The position numbers and the translations under genes were made by a program. Under the pieces are notes generated by a model. That model saw only the letters and a list, made by a program, of their open reading frames with translations, had not been told where the DNA came from and did not search any database. From Diadema setosum (lineage: Eukaryota > Echinodermata > Echinoidea > Diadematoida > Diadematidae): a DNA stretch of 64,000 nt. Below, piece by piece: positions 12,325-26,100 of the stretch. Numbering within the stretch: position 1 is the stretch's first letter; each line of letters opens with the position of its first letter. The stretch covers positions 13,561,327-13,625,326 of the forward strand of contig NC_092697.1 of the NCBI RefSeq assembly GCF_964275005.1. The letters are read 5' to 3'.

Positions 12325-12500
12325 AATTCAGCACAAGAATTGATCACCAGTCGCTCGTATTAAGTTCGTAACTTTACGAACAGCTCTATGAAACACCCCA
12401 CTGGTTAGTAATAATTCAGCACAAGAACTGATCACCAGTCGCTCGTAAGTTGTTCGTAACTTTATGAACAGCTTTATGAAACACCCCACTGGTTAGTAAC
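12325..12500. repeat. 88-base tandem duplication
   Basis: AATTCAGCACAAGAA and CACCCCACTGGTTAGTA each occur twice at an 88-base spacing, with a few differences between the units. The unit includes GAACAGCT...GTTCGTAAC half-palindromes. Confidence 0.8.
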
Positions 12501-12618
12501 TGTGATATTGGTGATTGCAGACACGGACAACTTGTCAGGGTTGACACCTTTTATGAAACGATGTCGAGGTCTTACGTGAATCAAACCCTTTTCACATGTT
12601 ATACATTCTTTAACCCAA

Positions 12619-12619
<1 letters not shown>

Positions 12620-12663
<44 letters not shown>
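12620..12663. repeat. Poly-T tract
   Basis: An uninterrupted T run of about 43 bases. Confidence 0.95.
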
Positions 12664-12666
<3 letters not shown>

Positions 12667-13517
12667 GTCCATCAAACTGACAAGTCAATACCGAAAAAGG
12701 GCTGAATCTGGATCCAACTTGTTGCACTATTTTTATGTGTGTATCTTTCGTCGAACATCAGTGTTCATCTCTTTTGCATTGTATAAAGTGGAAAATACAT
12801 GTACCACATTAAACTCATCGTAGGAGGCGCCCTCTTCCTGTAGGCACACGGGTAAATAATTCCCCATAGAGACGTATGTTCAAATTTAAATTTCAAAAAA
12901 TTCTGTAAAATAGCTGGGAGAAATGAGGTGTTTCAGCTTCACTAACCTGAATAAGTGAGATATACCCTTTCATCCATCAGATTTCCAGGGTGGGTTGTTC
13001 TGCTTTAATTCTGTCCAAGGGTCCGCAAAGCCAGACTACGAGTTCTTGTCACTCAAAAAATCACCTATTTTCTGTACACGTACCTAATGAAATATATCAG
13101 AGAAGCTTTCATCTTCCAACCAAAATGCAGTTTGTAGAGGAATCCACACTCAATGTCTACAGCTATTCAGTTTTTTGCCAAACTACATCATTGATTTTTA
13201 ATTATTTTTTTCTTCATTTATTTTGGTATCTTTGGTACGAATTTGTGAAGGGGTCTGGGACAGTCCATTTTATTTACAGGTGTGAGCCCTTAACTGCATG
13301 TATAAGGAGATGGGCGCCTCCTAGTGGTTTGGGTGATAACAAAATATTGTTTGACAGCGGACCCGAAGAAAATTCACGAAAACTCGGGCTATATTAAAGG
13401 CTATTTGACAACTATACTAAAAAGAATGATAATGAATACGTGGCTTTTCGAAAAGAAAAGAAAAGAGAAGAGAAAAATTATCCTTTATAATAAATACCGC
13501 TGTCGTCGTTTGTAGTG

Positions 13518-13745
13518 AACTAAATTCAGTTCAATTCAATTCAATAGTTTATTGATTTCCATTAAAAAAAAACTGTATAAAACGGTAAACATGTGTCAAT
13601 TTGACTTTCATTCAACTGATAAGGACAGTTCATTGAACACAACATGCACGAATGATATTATAACAAAAAAATGCACACTTTGTCATGATATACCAAAAAA
13701 GAAGAAGAAGAAGAAGAAGAAGAAGAAGAAGAAGAAGAAGACGTG
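13518..13745 (-). repeat. Possible LINE/SINE 3' tail plus GAA microsatellite
   Basis: Read on the minus strand, 13518-13560 is AATAAACTATTGAATTGAAT with repeated ATTGA/ACTGA steps, the kind of short-repeat tail that ends CR1/L2-type LINEs and their SINEs. A GAA array of about 16 units lies at 13694-13741. I find no reverse-transcriptase remnant beside it. Confidence 0.35.
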
Positions 13746-15199
13746 ATCATATCAAACGATGGAAAAGAGTATTCCACTAAAAAGCCAAGCTTGTAGGACG
13801 TGGAACACCGGATTGAAAACAACAGCAACACCAATATATACAGTAGGTCCCTACCAACAGAATATATTAATATTGAATTCATCTATAGAACACTAATACA
13901 CTCAAAATCAGTGATAACATGATGCTGATAATACAAGCATACTATCAACAATACTTACAATAGTTTTAGAATGCATATAAAATATATCATAACATATAGC
14001 AATAGTATGGCACAGGCACTATCTATTTGGCGTTGTATACCAGGAAATGTGACCAAAAGAGAAGATATACACGCAAAACAACAACATCAACAACAACAAC
14101 AACAAAAATCAAAGAAATAACAGAAATGAAGAAAAATGCACATCGCGCAGTTACTGGACAACGAAGAACATAGGAAAGAGGAGCAGGGAAGAATGGAGAA
14201 AGAAAATGAAGAAGAAAGGAATAGAAGAGGTCTGTGGACACTCTTCACAATCTCAAGGACAATCAAAAATATGGATGATTTTTCATAAACAACAAAGTGA
14301 CTGGTATATGTGAAAAACATTTTTTTTTTCAGTTTATATTTGAATGTAATTAACTTAAGGGATTCTTTCAAATCATCTAAGCTATTCTAAATCTGGGTTC
14401 AGTATATAAACACATGTATTTTGGCCATACAGTTCTCATTAATGAAGATGGAATTCATTGGATTGTTTTGTGGGATAGTTATGTAGGCTACGTGGCTATT
14501 ACGATAAAATAAAGAGTGGAACATTTTGGGTAGCCTAAATGGTTGCAATTGTAATTAAACATAGATCGACCAAGTTGAAATAAATACAAATCTTTTTTTT
14601 TTCAGGATTTTATGTTCAAAGAACAAATTATCAGTATGTGCTCGAAAATGAAGGTTAAAAAGGGGGTATTCTGAGCGCCATCTTTTGCAAAAGAAAAAGT
14701 TTGTCTAACAATGTCAAATAATAATGATATTTCCCCAAGTAAGAATTCCATAATTTACATACAAAAATGGAGTGAAGAGTCATCAGAGCAGCTGAAGGAA
14801 GAAAATATTTCCACCTATCATTGAAATAATATATGACACTTTGCAACGCGATATATACTTTGTAAAGCAATATATATTGATATGACACTTTGCAAATCAT
14901 TGCAAAACAATGATCGTCACATAAAGTAATTATGAGCTTGAAGTGGAGCACGTAATACTCAGACAACTTCGCAGAGCTGTACATCAGGCATGTAACTATA
15001 TGGATGGGGATATATTTCATGTTTCGATAATTATTATATACAATGTATCATGATAATCTGCTATGCGCAACATAAACTTGGGGCATCATGCTGCGTGCAC
15101 GATAGCGATCCTCTTGGTTTGTAAAAGAGGATTACAGTATACTGCCACTGAGATGAGGAGCTCAAAGTTTAGCCTACTAGTAAGTATATGGGTGCAAGT

Positions 15200-15586
15200 T
15201 TTCATGAAAACTTGAATTTTTAGTTCGTGGCGGGGGGGCTGGGCTTACATTGTTGGTATCACGCTGATACAACGCGCTACACTATCCTCGCCCATATTTA
15301 CAAATCTGTGGTACACAGAACGCGCACACACTACGTTTGACAGGCGCTAGGTTAGCATTATAATAGCGCGAGATCACAATGGAATGCGGCACGGTTAAGC
15401 CGTGAGTACCTCGCCTCACACACAGACTACTACTAGTAGTGTAGAGAGCTGAGATCCTATCCTATCCACCATCGCGATCCTCTCTCTCGAATCAGACATT
15501 CAGAGTGCGGACACTTGCGAAGCACATACCGGACAGTTGTGGCGGCGGACTCTTACCAGCGTAGTGGTACCGCCCTTAAATTCCTG
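15200..15586 (+). promoter_or_regulatory. CpG-rich presumed promoter and first noncoding exon of the mpdz gene
   Basis: Within an AT-rich region this stretch is locally dense in CG dinucleotides (AACGCGCTAC, GAACGCGCAC, TAGCGCGAG, GGCGGCGGAC). It ends at a near-perfect donor, CCTG/GTGAGTAA at 15586/15587. A second donor-like site, CC/GTGAGTAC, lies at 15402. The next exon (17149) carries the start codon, so an upstream noncoding exon with a CpG-type promoter here is a reasonable inference. The start site cannot be fixed from sequence. Confidence 0.4.
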
Positions 15587-17148
15587 GTGAGTAATGTAAT
15601 GTTGAAATCGGTGTTTACATCAGATTGTGAACTATGCGTGCGGGTTACAAGCAGAGTGTAAAGCAGGTACATATGCCGCCATATTAAGTTAGGCCTAAAT
15701 AGATTTTTTGCTAGTTGCGATCCCATTATCTCTACCATCATACGAATTAGACAGCCATTGCATTGTTGCTGTCATTTACAGTAGTAGCAGGCATATTGTT
15801 AATAGATCTAGCTCATAGCACGTCAAAACTTATTAGCAGCGTGAAATTGACCAGTTGACAGGCGCAGGTAGGAGCAGGTCCCCGCAGGTCGAAGATAGAG
15901 TCAGAGAGACGAGTACAGCTTAGCCTCTTTACGTTAATACCTTTTGCCAGCAGGTGTTAAAGGCTTACCTTTCTAACATGCGCAGGGATATATATGGAAT
16001 CTGTTTTCTCAACCTCTAACCTCAATGTTGTAAATGACAACGGCCCTACTATTGCAACGGTAGAGAATCAACATCACTAAACAGCAATTGCATTGTGCAC
16101 CCACCCACTGCACTGGACACGGGTCCAGTACTAGAAATAGTAGAGTAACGTTAATATGTTTAGTGAAATACTACAAACACAGTGAACATCATGAAAATGG
16201 TGAAAGCAGATGGCATGTTTGTGTTTAAAGCGACATTAATTTACCTTAATGGTATTGCCACAAAGATGTTCCGTAATCATAAATGAAATGAAACAACAAA
16301 AGTAAAACCCATGCAAAAATTAAGAAAACACTTGTCTTTGTTTTAAAAACAATTGTGTGTGTACATGCGGGCACAGGCATATGCATGTACGCATACCATG
16401 ACTATTTAATAGTACGAGTAGTGAACAAATCTTAACTGGTATGCATTATTTGTGCATGCACTCAGCTCAGCAATGCTTGCACTAGTTTCATTATATTTTT
16501 TAATACTTTGATAGCCACAGTCGCATCATAGTGACATCGTAGAAAAGCTGAAACATGAGAATATAATTCTGTTGCCCAAAATATGAATAGGAGTCATTCT
16601 GAGGTAAAAACTGTGTATGGCCCCAAACCTCCTTGATTGCTCAATATTGTGTATATCTCTCATGATTTCAACATGATTGAGAACATTAAAACTTTGAATT
16701 TATGCTTGAAGTCCTGTGAAGTGTAGTTTTTGTACATGTGTATCATCTAGAGTCCTTTATGCTTTAGTTTGATACATCAGATACTAAACATGAAACTGTC
16801 ATATTAATGTCAGATTACATGTTTTAATTGGCTGCATTAATTTTCCTACTTTCACTCCCAGTTTCACTCTTCAAATTTCTAATTCTTCTGTGGTCGAGAC
16901 TCGGCAAGTGATCAATTACCTGTTAAATTAAATTGTTTATTTATATGTGTGTTGAGAATTTATATACTGTGCTACACACACTGTTGTCAAGAAAAGTATG
17001 GTACTTTAATGTGCAGAGAACTTGTTGAGTTGGTGACAGTTGCATGTTTATTAAATTACTTTGTTATTGTCTTGAATGCATTATTTGAAGTAAAAATGTA
17101 TCACTGATTGTTCTCATTCTCTTTCTCTCTCTCTTTCTTTGAAAACAG

Positions 17149-17196
17149 ATATTTACAAGTGTTAACTAAACCGAAGAAGAATGGCAGTAGTTGCAG
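17149..17196 (+). CDS. mpdz: mpdz exon 2: 5' leader end and start codon (coding 17181-17196)
   Basis: Acceptor GAAAACAG ends at 17148 after a long pyrimidine run, and the donor G/GTATTG is at 17197. The exon holds an in-frame TAA at 17163-17165 and then the ATG at 17181 (A at -3, G at +4), encoding MAVVA plus one base. Joined to exon 3 it gives [18 protein letters not shown], which flows straight into the L27 domain. The short N-terminus fits the family, where L27 begins within about 10 residues of the start. Confidence 0.78.
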
Positions 17197-20100
17197 GTAT
17201 TGCTCTTGTATTTTTCTATTTTATCTTCGATATTATATGATTATCCACTTTCTTTCTTTCTTTCTTTTTTTCTCCTTTTTTCTGTTCAGAAGGAGATCAA
17301 AACATTGTGGATTAAAGTTACTTTACCAGGCAGGCATCCTACATGTAGTTAAAGAACTGATCATTTCAATCTAGCTGTGCGATTGTGGATTGGATCTTTG
17401 ATTTTAAAAGTTTATAAAACTTGACATTTGTCATTGTTGTGGTTAGTTATAGGTAGTGTAGCATCATTAGCTTCTTAAAAAGTTGATTTTTTACCAAATA
17501 AACTAGTCCTGATTATTAGAATGAAGGTTTAAGTGTTGAGTTTTAAGAATTAATAAAAATGAAGATTAGATACAGTTGTACGATAACCTGTCATATTGAC
17601 AATTAACATTTAGGTTCAAATGGGTTTGATCCCCCTTTAGTGTGTAATATTCATTGACATTTTCTATTTGCTCATTCTGCATATTGTAACATTTGCAACA
17701 ATTCAAAGTATTCTCTGAAAATATTTGATGTGGTCTGTTGACATTCTTTTTGTTTGTCTCATGACTTTTAGTCTGGCAGTCATTAAAAATCAAAAATATC
17801 CAGTTGCATCTTCTGCTGGCTCAGAATTGGAAAGATTGTATCAAACAAGCATTGTAGATGGCGCCTGTTTGGCTATTCATAGACAATCAGTTGACTCTGG
17901 GTATTTATGGTATTATATTCCAGACACACAGCGAGCAGTCAGTGTGCTGCAGGGTCTGCAGGGGCGGCTGGTGGCGTCGGGAGAGCCAGAGCTCGGGGAG
18001 CAGGTGGCCTCCATGATCGACCTCCTCGCCAGCCCCACCTTCCGGCACCTGCTCAACCTCCAGCAGTCGGTGCGCCAGCTCAAGCACCACCTGGACACGG
18101 GGACCCCCAGCCAGACAGTGGAGGACTACAGCTTCGCCATCAATGGAGACCTAATCCTGCCAGAGGTGGAGTCGGACCAAGAGCCAGAACTGCCCTACCT
18201 GCCACCCTCGCACCCCTACGCCTTTGAGAACAAGGTGTTTGAGGGGGACGAGCCGCAGATGAAGAAGACGGCTGTGGCACCGGTCGCCTCTGCACCCGCT
18301 CCTCGAGACGAGGAGGAGGAACAGGAGGAGGAGGAGGAAGAAGAAGGGCAGCCATTGACCACGAGGAGTATACCGATGGAGGAGGCCAGTGAGGACTTGG
18401 AACAGGCCTTGAGGTTGCTGGCCCTGGGCAGGGAGGTGCTGAGCATCGAGTTGATGAAGCAGGAAGGGCGGGGTCTAGGCTTCAGTGTGGTGGGCTTGAA
18501 GAGCGAAAACCAGGGAGAACTTGGAATCTTTGTGCAGCAGATCCAGAAGAATGGCATGGCAGCAAGGTAAGCACCAACCTTATATTTAAAATCCCCCTTT
18601 TTTTAAAGCTGATGGGATTTATTCATCAGATGTGGTTTGAGACAAAACACACAAGTACGCTCTGCCATCATGGACTTTTCAGGTAATAGTTCACTGATCT
18701 TTTATTTATTTTTTGCTGGGCACTAGGGAACAAGTTGCCCTACATACCTTTCAAAAAGCTTGTAGATGATGATGTCCTGTGATACACTTGAAGTCAGGAT
18801 TACCAGGTATGCTTTGAGATTGCTAGGAATCAAGTCAATCATTCTTTACACTGTCTTTGACCTGTCTCAGACAATGGAAGTCTCTCATAATGTGTCATTG
18901 TCCATATAAATGATATTAAATATTTTTAGTGGAGAAATACATGCGTATTGGAATATCTATAATGTATGAGGTGCTGATTAAAAACTTTTATCTAATATTC
19001 TTAGCCATTTGTGATGCCCAGATGCAAACTTCATGTCGCTGTTTTCTGTTTGTTAATCTAGATGCAGATGTTTAATGTTCAATGCACAGTTGAATGAAGT
19101 ACTGATATTTATTGTAGAAGACAGTCTGATTTCATCAACATTTCACTCCAGATCATTTTGCATAGTCCTCTGAAAACCCAGAGAGGTTTAGGTATGATGA
19201 GCCAGTTGGCAGCAGGTATTGATTTAAACTTGATGACTGAAATCTGGCATTGTCATTATAATGACTATTGCCTTTAACTTTCATATCACTCTATTCCTTG
19301 GTAACAGGTGTTATATACAATTTGTACATGAACTCAGCCAAGCAAATGTGTGGATTAAACAAGACTAATGCAATGATGTATTCAATGAAGAAAATAATGA
19401 TAGAAATGCACTTCAGAAACTTTTTATTGTGAAAGCAATTCTACAGTGTAGCAACCATATGACAATTTGTATAATTAATGGATTATACATTTGTACTTGT
19501 CATGGTAGATACTACATACAAGGGGATTTGGAAAGAAAGCTTAATTACATGTACCGGTACATTGTACACTGTAGACACAACATTCCCCCTGCTACTCCTC
19601 TTTTTTGTAAATTTCCTCATCATTTTTTTTAGGTAAGTTCATGTTTTATGAGACATGAATACTGGCTGATTCCCAACATAGATTTGTACAATTTTGTAAG
19701 ATTATTTTGGAAAATCATGCAAGTTGAGCTTCATTGATGGCTTGCATTCATTACAGAAAATTTGTGGTTATCGGAAAATGATAAATGGTTGGTGAGCTAA
19801 CATGTACCATATGCTGTGTGCAATTGACTCTGTCTGGAGTAACATGAGCATTATGATAGAAGTTGCATTGTAACATCAAAATTGGATATAAAAGGAAAGT
19901 AACAGAATTTTAATGTTCCGCATGTTTTCATGTTACCATTATGAAATGATTATTTCATAATGACAAAATCCAACGATATCATTCCCTCACAATTTGACAG
20001 GAGAAATGCAAAATGTACAATCTCATTTTTACTGACTTAATTCAAAAAGAAAATTTGGTGAAGATTTACATTGTAACTCAGTGGAAGGCTTGTGTTAGCA

Positions 20101-23100
20101 ATAACACCATCACCTTTGCCAATTTGAGTACATGTTATTGCAACTAAGTACCACTGATTTTTGAAAACATGGACAAGCTGAATACGCCCTAGTTCCACAG
20201 CTCGCTCACTTTGAAACTGAATTTGATAAAACTTCTACCATTCCTGATTTTTATGCCTCCACCACTAAGTGGTGCCAGAGGCATTTTAATATGTTTTCGG
20301 GTTGTCCGTCCGTCCGTCCTTCCGTCCGTCTGTAATGAATTTTGTGGACAGGGTAAGTACCAAAACCTTTTGAGGTATCCTAATGAAACTTGGCATGTAT
20401 GTGTATTAGGGGATGAAGTTGTGCCTATCAACTTTCGGGTGCACATGCTCAAGGTCAAAGGTCAAAAGGTCAAGGTCAAATGCTTAAAATTTTACTACAC
20501 TGTATTTCCCCCATATCTATGCCATGCCTGAAGATATTTTCTTGAAACTTAGTGTATACATGTATTACTCAATCAAGATTCTCTAGTGAAAGTTTGGGAT
20601 CATGCTGTCAAAGGTCAAAGGTCAAAAGGTCAAGTAAAAAAATGTGAAATTTAACTTTTTTCTCCATATCTTGGAAATAGTTCAAGGTATCTTCATGGAA
20701 CATAGTATATATGCATGTACTGACTGGCAGTGATTAGCTAGGGAATTTGGGGTTCATGGGGTCAAAGGTCAGGGGTCAAAGGTCAAAGGCAACACTTCAA
20801 AATTTTACTATTTCCCTCATATTTGTGCAATGCCAGCAGGATTTTTTTTTAAAACTTGGTGTATGCATTTTTAACCTGATAGTGATTCTCTAGAAAGTTT
20901 TGTTTTTGTTTTTGTTTTGTTTTTTTTGCCAAAAAGGTCAAAAGGTCAAAGATCAAGTGAAAGTGCTGAACTTACTTCTTCCTCCATATCTCGGAAGTGG
21001 CTCAAGTTATCATGAAACTTAGTACATATTTATGCATGTTCTGCCTGACAGTAATTCTCTTATGAGTTTTAGGGTCAATGGCCAGATGAAAATGGTAACA
21101 ATTTACTATTCAATACAATAATTGCATTTTTTCTCCATACCTTGAAACTTACTCAAGGCATAAACTTATGAAAGGGTCAAAGTCAAGTTAAAGTCCTTCA
21201 ATCCCCAAATACGTGCTCTCCTATTCGTCCAATTAAACCTATGTCAAGGAAGGTGAACATTCAACACTTTTGTGACAAACATGTCATTTTGATATTTTGC
21301 CAGTTTTGTGAAAATGTAATCACACATTGTCCACATGTACTATTGACCGATTCTGTGACGCGCTATGTGTATTTTTGGCATGGGCGCAGCCATAGTGGGT
21401 GTATCACCCGACCCCCCCTCCGCACTCCCCCACCCCTCTCCCTACATTAGCACGCGCGCAGAATGAAAAACTGCTTTAGCCAATAGGCGTCTCGTACTGA
21501 GTGCGCGAATGCTTGCTAGTGCGCGAACCTTTGTTACAAGTGCGCGATAAACATGTTGCCCGGGGGTGGGGGAGAGCAGGGGGGGTCGGCTGATACACCC
21601 ACTATGGCTGCGCCCTGTGCCGTAAAATGTCTGCTGCCCTCAACGAACCCGAATCGGTCAATAGACCTATTAGGAGAATCATGCATTATGGCGGAGGCAT
21701 ACCAGTCGCCATAGCGACATTTCTAGTTCTTCCATAATTCACTATTTAAAGTCATCTTTATATGGTGGTAATTTGCACTTTGGTTTTAAAGTGAGGTTAA
21801 AATCCCCAAGAGAATGTTGTGTGTATGTATTGAAAGGCAGCGGCATGTGAGTGTGCAGTGTTACAATGGTTGAATCATTGAAAGTTTCATACCCATTGTG
21901 GTAAAACGAGTGAGCAAAGTAACCACTTGTGGTTTCTGCCAGGTACCCTGGAATACATCATGAGCCAGCAAGTGGTATCAAACAGACATGAATGTGTCAT
22001 CCAAGAAGGAGAAGAGTAGAAAATTTGAGCAAAACCACACAAAATGAGATTTTATCAAGAAAATTCCTGATTATGTCAACATTCTGTAGATGAAGTGGAA
22101 TTAAGACATTTTCCAGCATTTCTTCAATTATTGAAATTTGTTGTCTCTTAGTTTAAAAGAAAACAAGCAAAAGGAGCAATAATGGGAAAAATATGTAATT
22201 CAATTTTTTTTTTCACCATGGAAATGTAACAGTTCTAGATTTTAAAAGCTGGTGGCACACTGTATACAAATCAATGTACTGTGAACATAGACTTTTGATG
22301 CAATGCATTATACAGTATGTCCAAAAAAAAAAAATAATACAATCAGATTTTCGCATTGATGACATCCAATATGATTAAACTGTCTAAATGCTACTTCAGG
22401 GTATTAAAATATAACATCTTAAAGGTAGGGAATCCCATTTGCAGGCCTTAAATGAAGAGTTGTATAAATACAGTGGTATGCTGGAGAGAGTATCATTTTA
22501 GAAACTCCCATAAAGTATTGAAAGTGGAAGGTAACATTTAGTACATTTTTATTGACCGTTAGATTTTGAATTGAATTTTTTTCGGGGCTCACCGTAAATT
22601 CCAGTACATTACTAGGCTACCTTTGCAGACCCATGCACTGCATGTGTGTCCATCATGTGTATTTTGTGAAGAAAGTTCATCGAAACTTACAAACATTTCT
22701 ATATACATTCTTGCCACTATGTTATTACATCAGCTCTTATACTTTTAGATTTGTGTTTATAGATAAAAAATACAGAAGACTGCAACAAAAAGGCTTAAGT
22801 GTGGCTGACACACAGAACTACTGAGTAGTTGAGTTTTGTGCATTATTCAAATTGTAGATAACTGTTTACTTCCAAATTTCTCAGCAGTGGCCTAAACAAG
22901 TCCCCTGAGGTTCATATTTAATGTTTTGCTGCATTTTGGGAGGTCTGTAAAAGGTATCCCCTACCTTTAACTCTATTTTGCAGAAAACCCCATCTGATTT
23001 GGATAAGCGGTCACAAGAAATGTGGATTGTTGTAAAGCATGTCATGAGTCTGATTCATCCAAGTTTAGCACTTCGATGATCTTGTGTGTGAAAACAATAG

Positions 23101-26100
23101 ACAGAACTTGGAGGGAAGAGATTCCTGACATTCTCTACAAAATTCCTCATTTCTCTTTGACCACTGAAGCAAATCGAATGGGGTTTTCTGAAAGATGTTG
23201 GTAATGAGTTATAGTTTCATACCCTGAAATTGTATTTGGATTGATTCACTATTCTTAAAGCTGTCATTGTGGAGGGTACCGTTGTAATTTTTTGGGGGAC
23301 ATACAGTATATATGTGTCGTCAGAGACACACTTGCTCCTTGCCAAGACTGTTGTGTAGATGTCATTCAACTATGCCAGGAAATCAAAGAGAAAAAAAAAA
23401 AAAGTTTTTCCAAGGATCACACTATTTTCTGCATATTACCAGCATTGAATTTTTTGTTAAATCAAATCTTGTCAACAATATTAAAGCTTGCCATTAACAC
23501 TCAAATGATGTGATCATTCAAGGTCTAACTTTAGACTATTATTCAGACATGTTTCCATCTTAGGAGTAAATTGTTGGTCTTGATTGGGTATTTATCAATA
23601 TTTATGTTTTGTGTGAATATGCGTGTGCTTAAAATTGATATTACCCTTATGTTTCTCTGGGAATTGATATTCATAATATTATTGATTATGATTTTTCACT
23701 TGTCATTGTTTGTGTTTGATTTAGTTCAAATGAAATACTCTTAAGTTTCATTTAAGCCCTTTGCTGTTTACTTTCAAGTTTATTCTGGTTTCAGAATTTT
23801 CAAAGCCTGTAATTACTCAAATTCACAACTGATTATTAGATTGGCAAAACATTAAAGATAGTCTTCCTTATCCTCTCCCATTTTGTCTTTTGGCAAATTT
23901 CTTTCTGGCATTGCACAGATTTAATTGTAGACTGAACCAGTTCCATCCGTTCCCCTATATGAGATATAAATACCCAGGCCTGTACACAGCCATAAAAGCA
24001 GGAAAATTCTGAGGTGCAAATTTGATAATGACAAGATCATCATTTTTGCAGCAAAGTTAACAAGGCCTTGATGAGTTACGAATACGTACCTGACCCTATC
24101 CCGACAAATGCAGACACACCTGTTATCACCCATATTCTGCATCCCAGCGATAACTCCAGTAAAATCCTGGCCATGTTTGCCATTTCTGCTTTAAACGTCC
24201 ACCCTAATTTTTTACCCTGCATTTCATGGTTTCCCTGTAATCTCACCTAGCTAAACAGCATGGCTGCTTCTTTAATGCGTGCACATCCTTCACCCCCAAC
24301 TTCTGCGGCTTGTCGAGCTCTATGGGGCAAATAAGCAAGCATCCTGACAAGAAATGAATGCAATTTCGAAAAAATTAGCACGGGACGAAAATCTAATCCA
24401 CATCAGACTATCTGCGCTACGACTCCCGACTGCTAGTTTCTCTCACTCCCTGTGCTGTTTTTTGAAATGAGACAGTGCTCAGACAGTTTACACAGAAGAA
24501 CAGCAAAATTCCTGGAGCTTTTTCAGTTTTCACATTTACAGAGCTTGGGTTCCTCTCTTGATACATCATACCAGTAAATTGTGTATTGTGTATGCTGCTT
24601 TTCTGACTCCAGCGTTGATAGTGATTGGAAAACCTCTTGTGTAAGTAACCAAGTACATTGTGTGTATTACCATCAACCTCATATTTACTGTACAAATTGT
24701 TGAATATGGTGGATGTCATACCAGTAGTTTATACAGTGAGTGATGAAACTCTGTGTGTGTGTGTTTGTGTGCGTGTGAGAGAGAGTTGTACATTAAATCA
24801 TTAATGTGTGTACATTTGTACCGTAGTTATGTGTTGATGTTGTGTCTTTACAAGTACACTTTTATCTCTTGTTCACACCTGTAGGCATGAGAAATGGAAA
24901 GTATCTACTATGTATTGTACCTTTATCAATGTCTCCAGCTCTTCAAGAATTAAATGAGTTCCACTTTATTTTTGTCCTCTTAAGACGTGCAATACACAGG
25001 TATCATTCAGTATCAGATGCTGTGATACCTTTCATGATCAAATTGATAATATGTTTTGCCAATATTTGCATCATACATAGCATATATGTATACTCCATGG
25101 TCAATACAAGCACAATCTGTGATCAAGAGTGCATAATAGCTGTCTTAATTTGATAAAGTTCTGATATTGCTGATGGCTTTCTTTGTACTGTGACATGGAA
25201 CAGACTGACCACGGCATCAACTGCATGTCGACCCCCATCTAAATTTGGAAAGTGAATAATCTCACAGCGGAATGAGCAATACTGGCAAATATCAGTGAGG
25301 AGTGAGTGTCCCATGTAGTCAGGATGCCAAAGTGCAAACTGATGTGAAAAAGGACCCAGATTTCCCACATGAACAGGTGATGTTGCCAAGATGTTGTCGT
25401 AGGAGACTTACGTCAAATTGTGAGATCATGGATATTAAAGTGCTGAATCACTTTGATTCTTTACAATAATCTTGACTCATACAAAAACCCTTTTTAACCC
25501 GATGAAGACGAGTCCAGAATATTACTCGGGCAGGTGTCTGTAGAAAATGCGCATTACAGTTGTATAGCAAAATTAGCCCATGGGTCCCAAATGGGTTAAG
25601 AATACAATTGTAGATGTACACCTATTTGTAGAAAAGACCCCAGGGGTGTTCACCTCACTTGAGCCCAGGTACTGGTCACTCGAAATTGAAGTGATGTGTG
25701 AGTCATGTCAATCACTTCAGAAGCCTGAATACACAGCAAGGTTGATAAATCATGATTATGACTCCTCTCACGATAGTGTGACTTGACTGTTTTTCATAAG
25801 GCTTTCTTTTTATTTCTTTTTTATTATCTACAATAGTGTACCATGACAAGTAGTTATCAATCCATGAACACATAAAATAATACAGAAATTGCCATAATGG
25901 CTGATGATATTGCTTTCACGATAAAGATTGTGTCTTGTGATTACTATTAAATAGTTTTCATTTGTCTTGTTTAACTTTTCATGATATTTGCTTGGGTGCA
26001 ATTTGTACAGCCACTGACAATTATTAAGAAAGGAAATTCCAAAGTTACAGACAGCAGTTATTATTCATTTACAATGCGAAATTTTAGTTACAGTACTGTA

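Larger units (their letters stand above)
8716..15199. other. Intergenic region between tm2d1 and mpdz
   Basis: Divergent spacer of about 6.5 kb. It carries a T21 run at 8283 just inside the gene side, a pogo/Tigger-like end near 9369, a G/C-tract fold-back element at 10427-10843, MITE A remnants, a 300-base trinucleotide microsatellite, an 88-base tandem duplication and long poly-T and GAA tracts. The 96-codon open frame at 9883-10173 resembles nothing I know. No RNA gene seen. Confidence 0.55.

Noticed and set aside
14023-14371. Ser/Phe- and Val-rich minus-strand frames
   Set aside because: Low-complexity sequence with CAA/GAA runs; no domain and no start context.
18140-18557. Minus-strand open frames across exon 3
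   Set aside because: Shadows of the plus-strand L27/PDZ1 exon, which has clear homology and matching splice phases.
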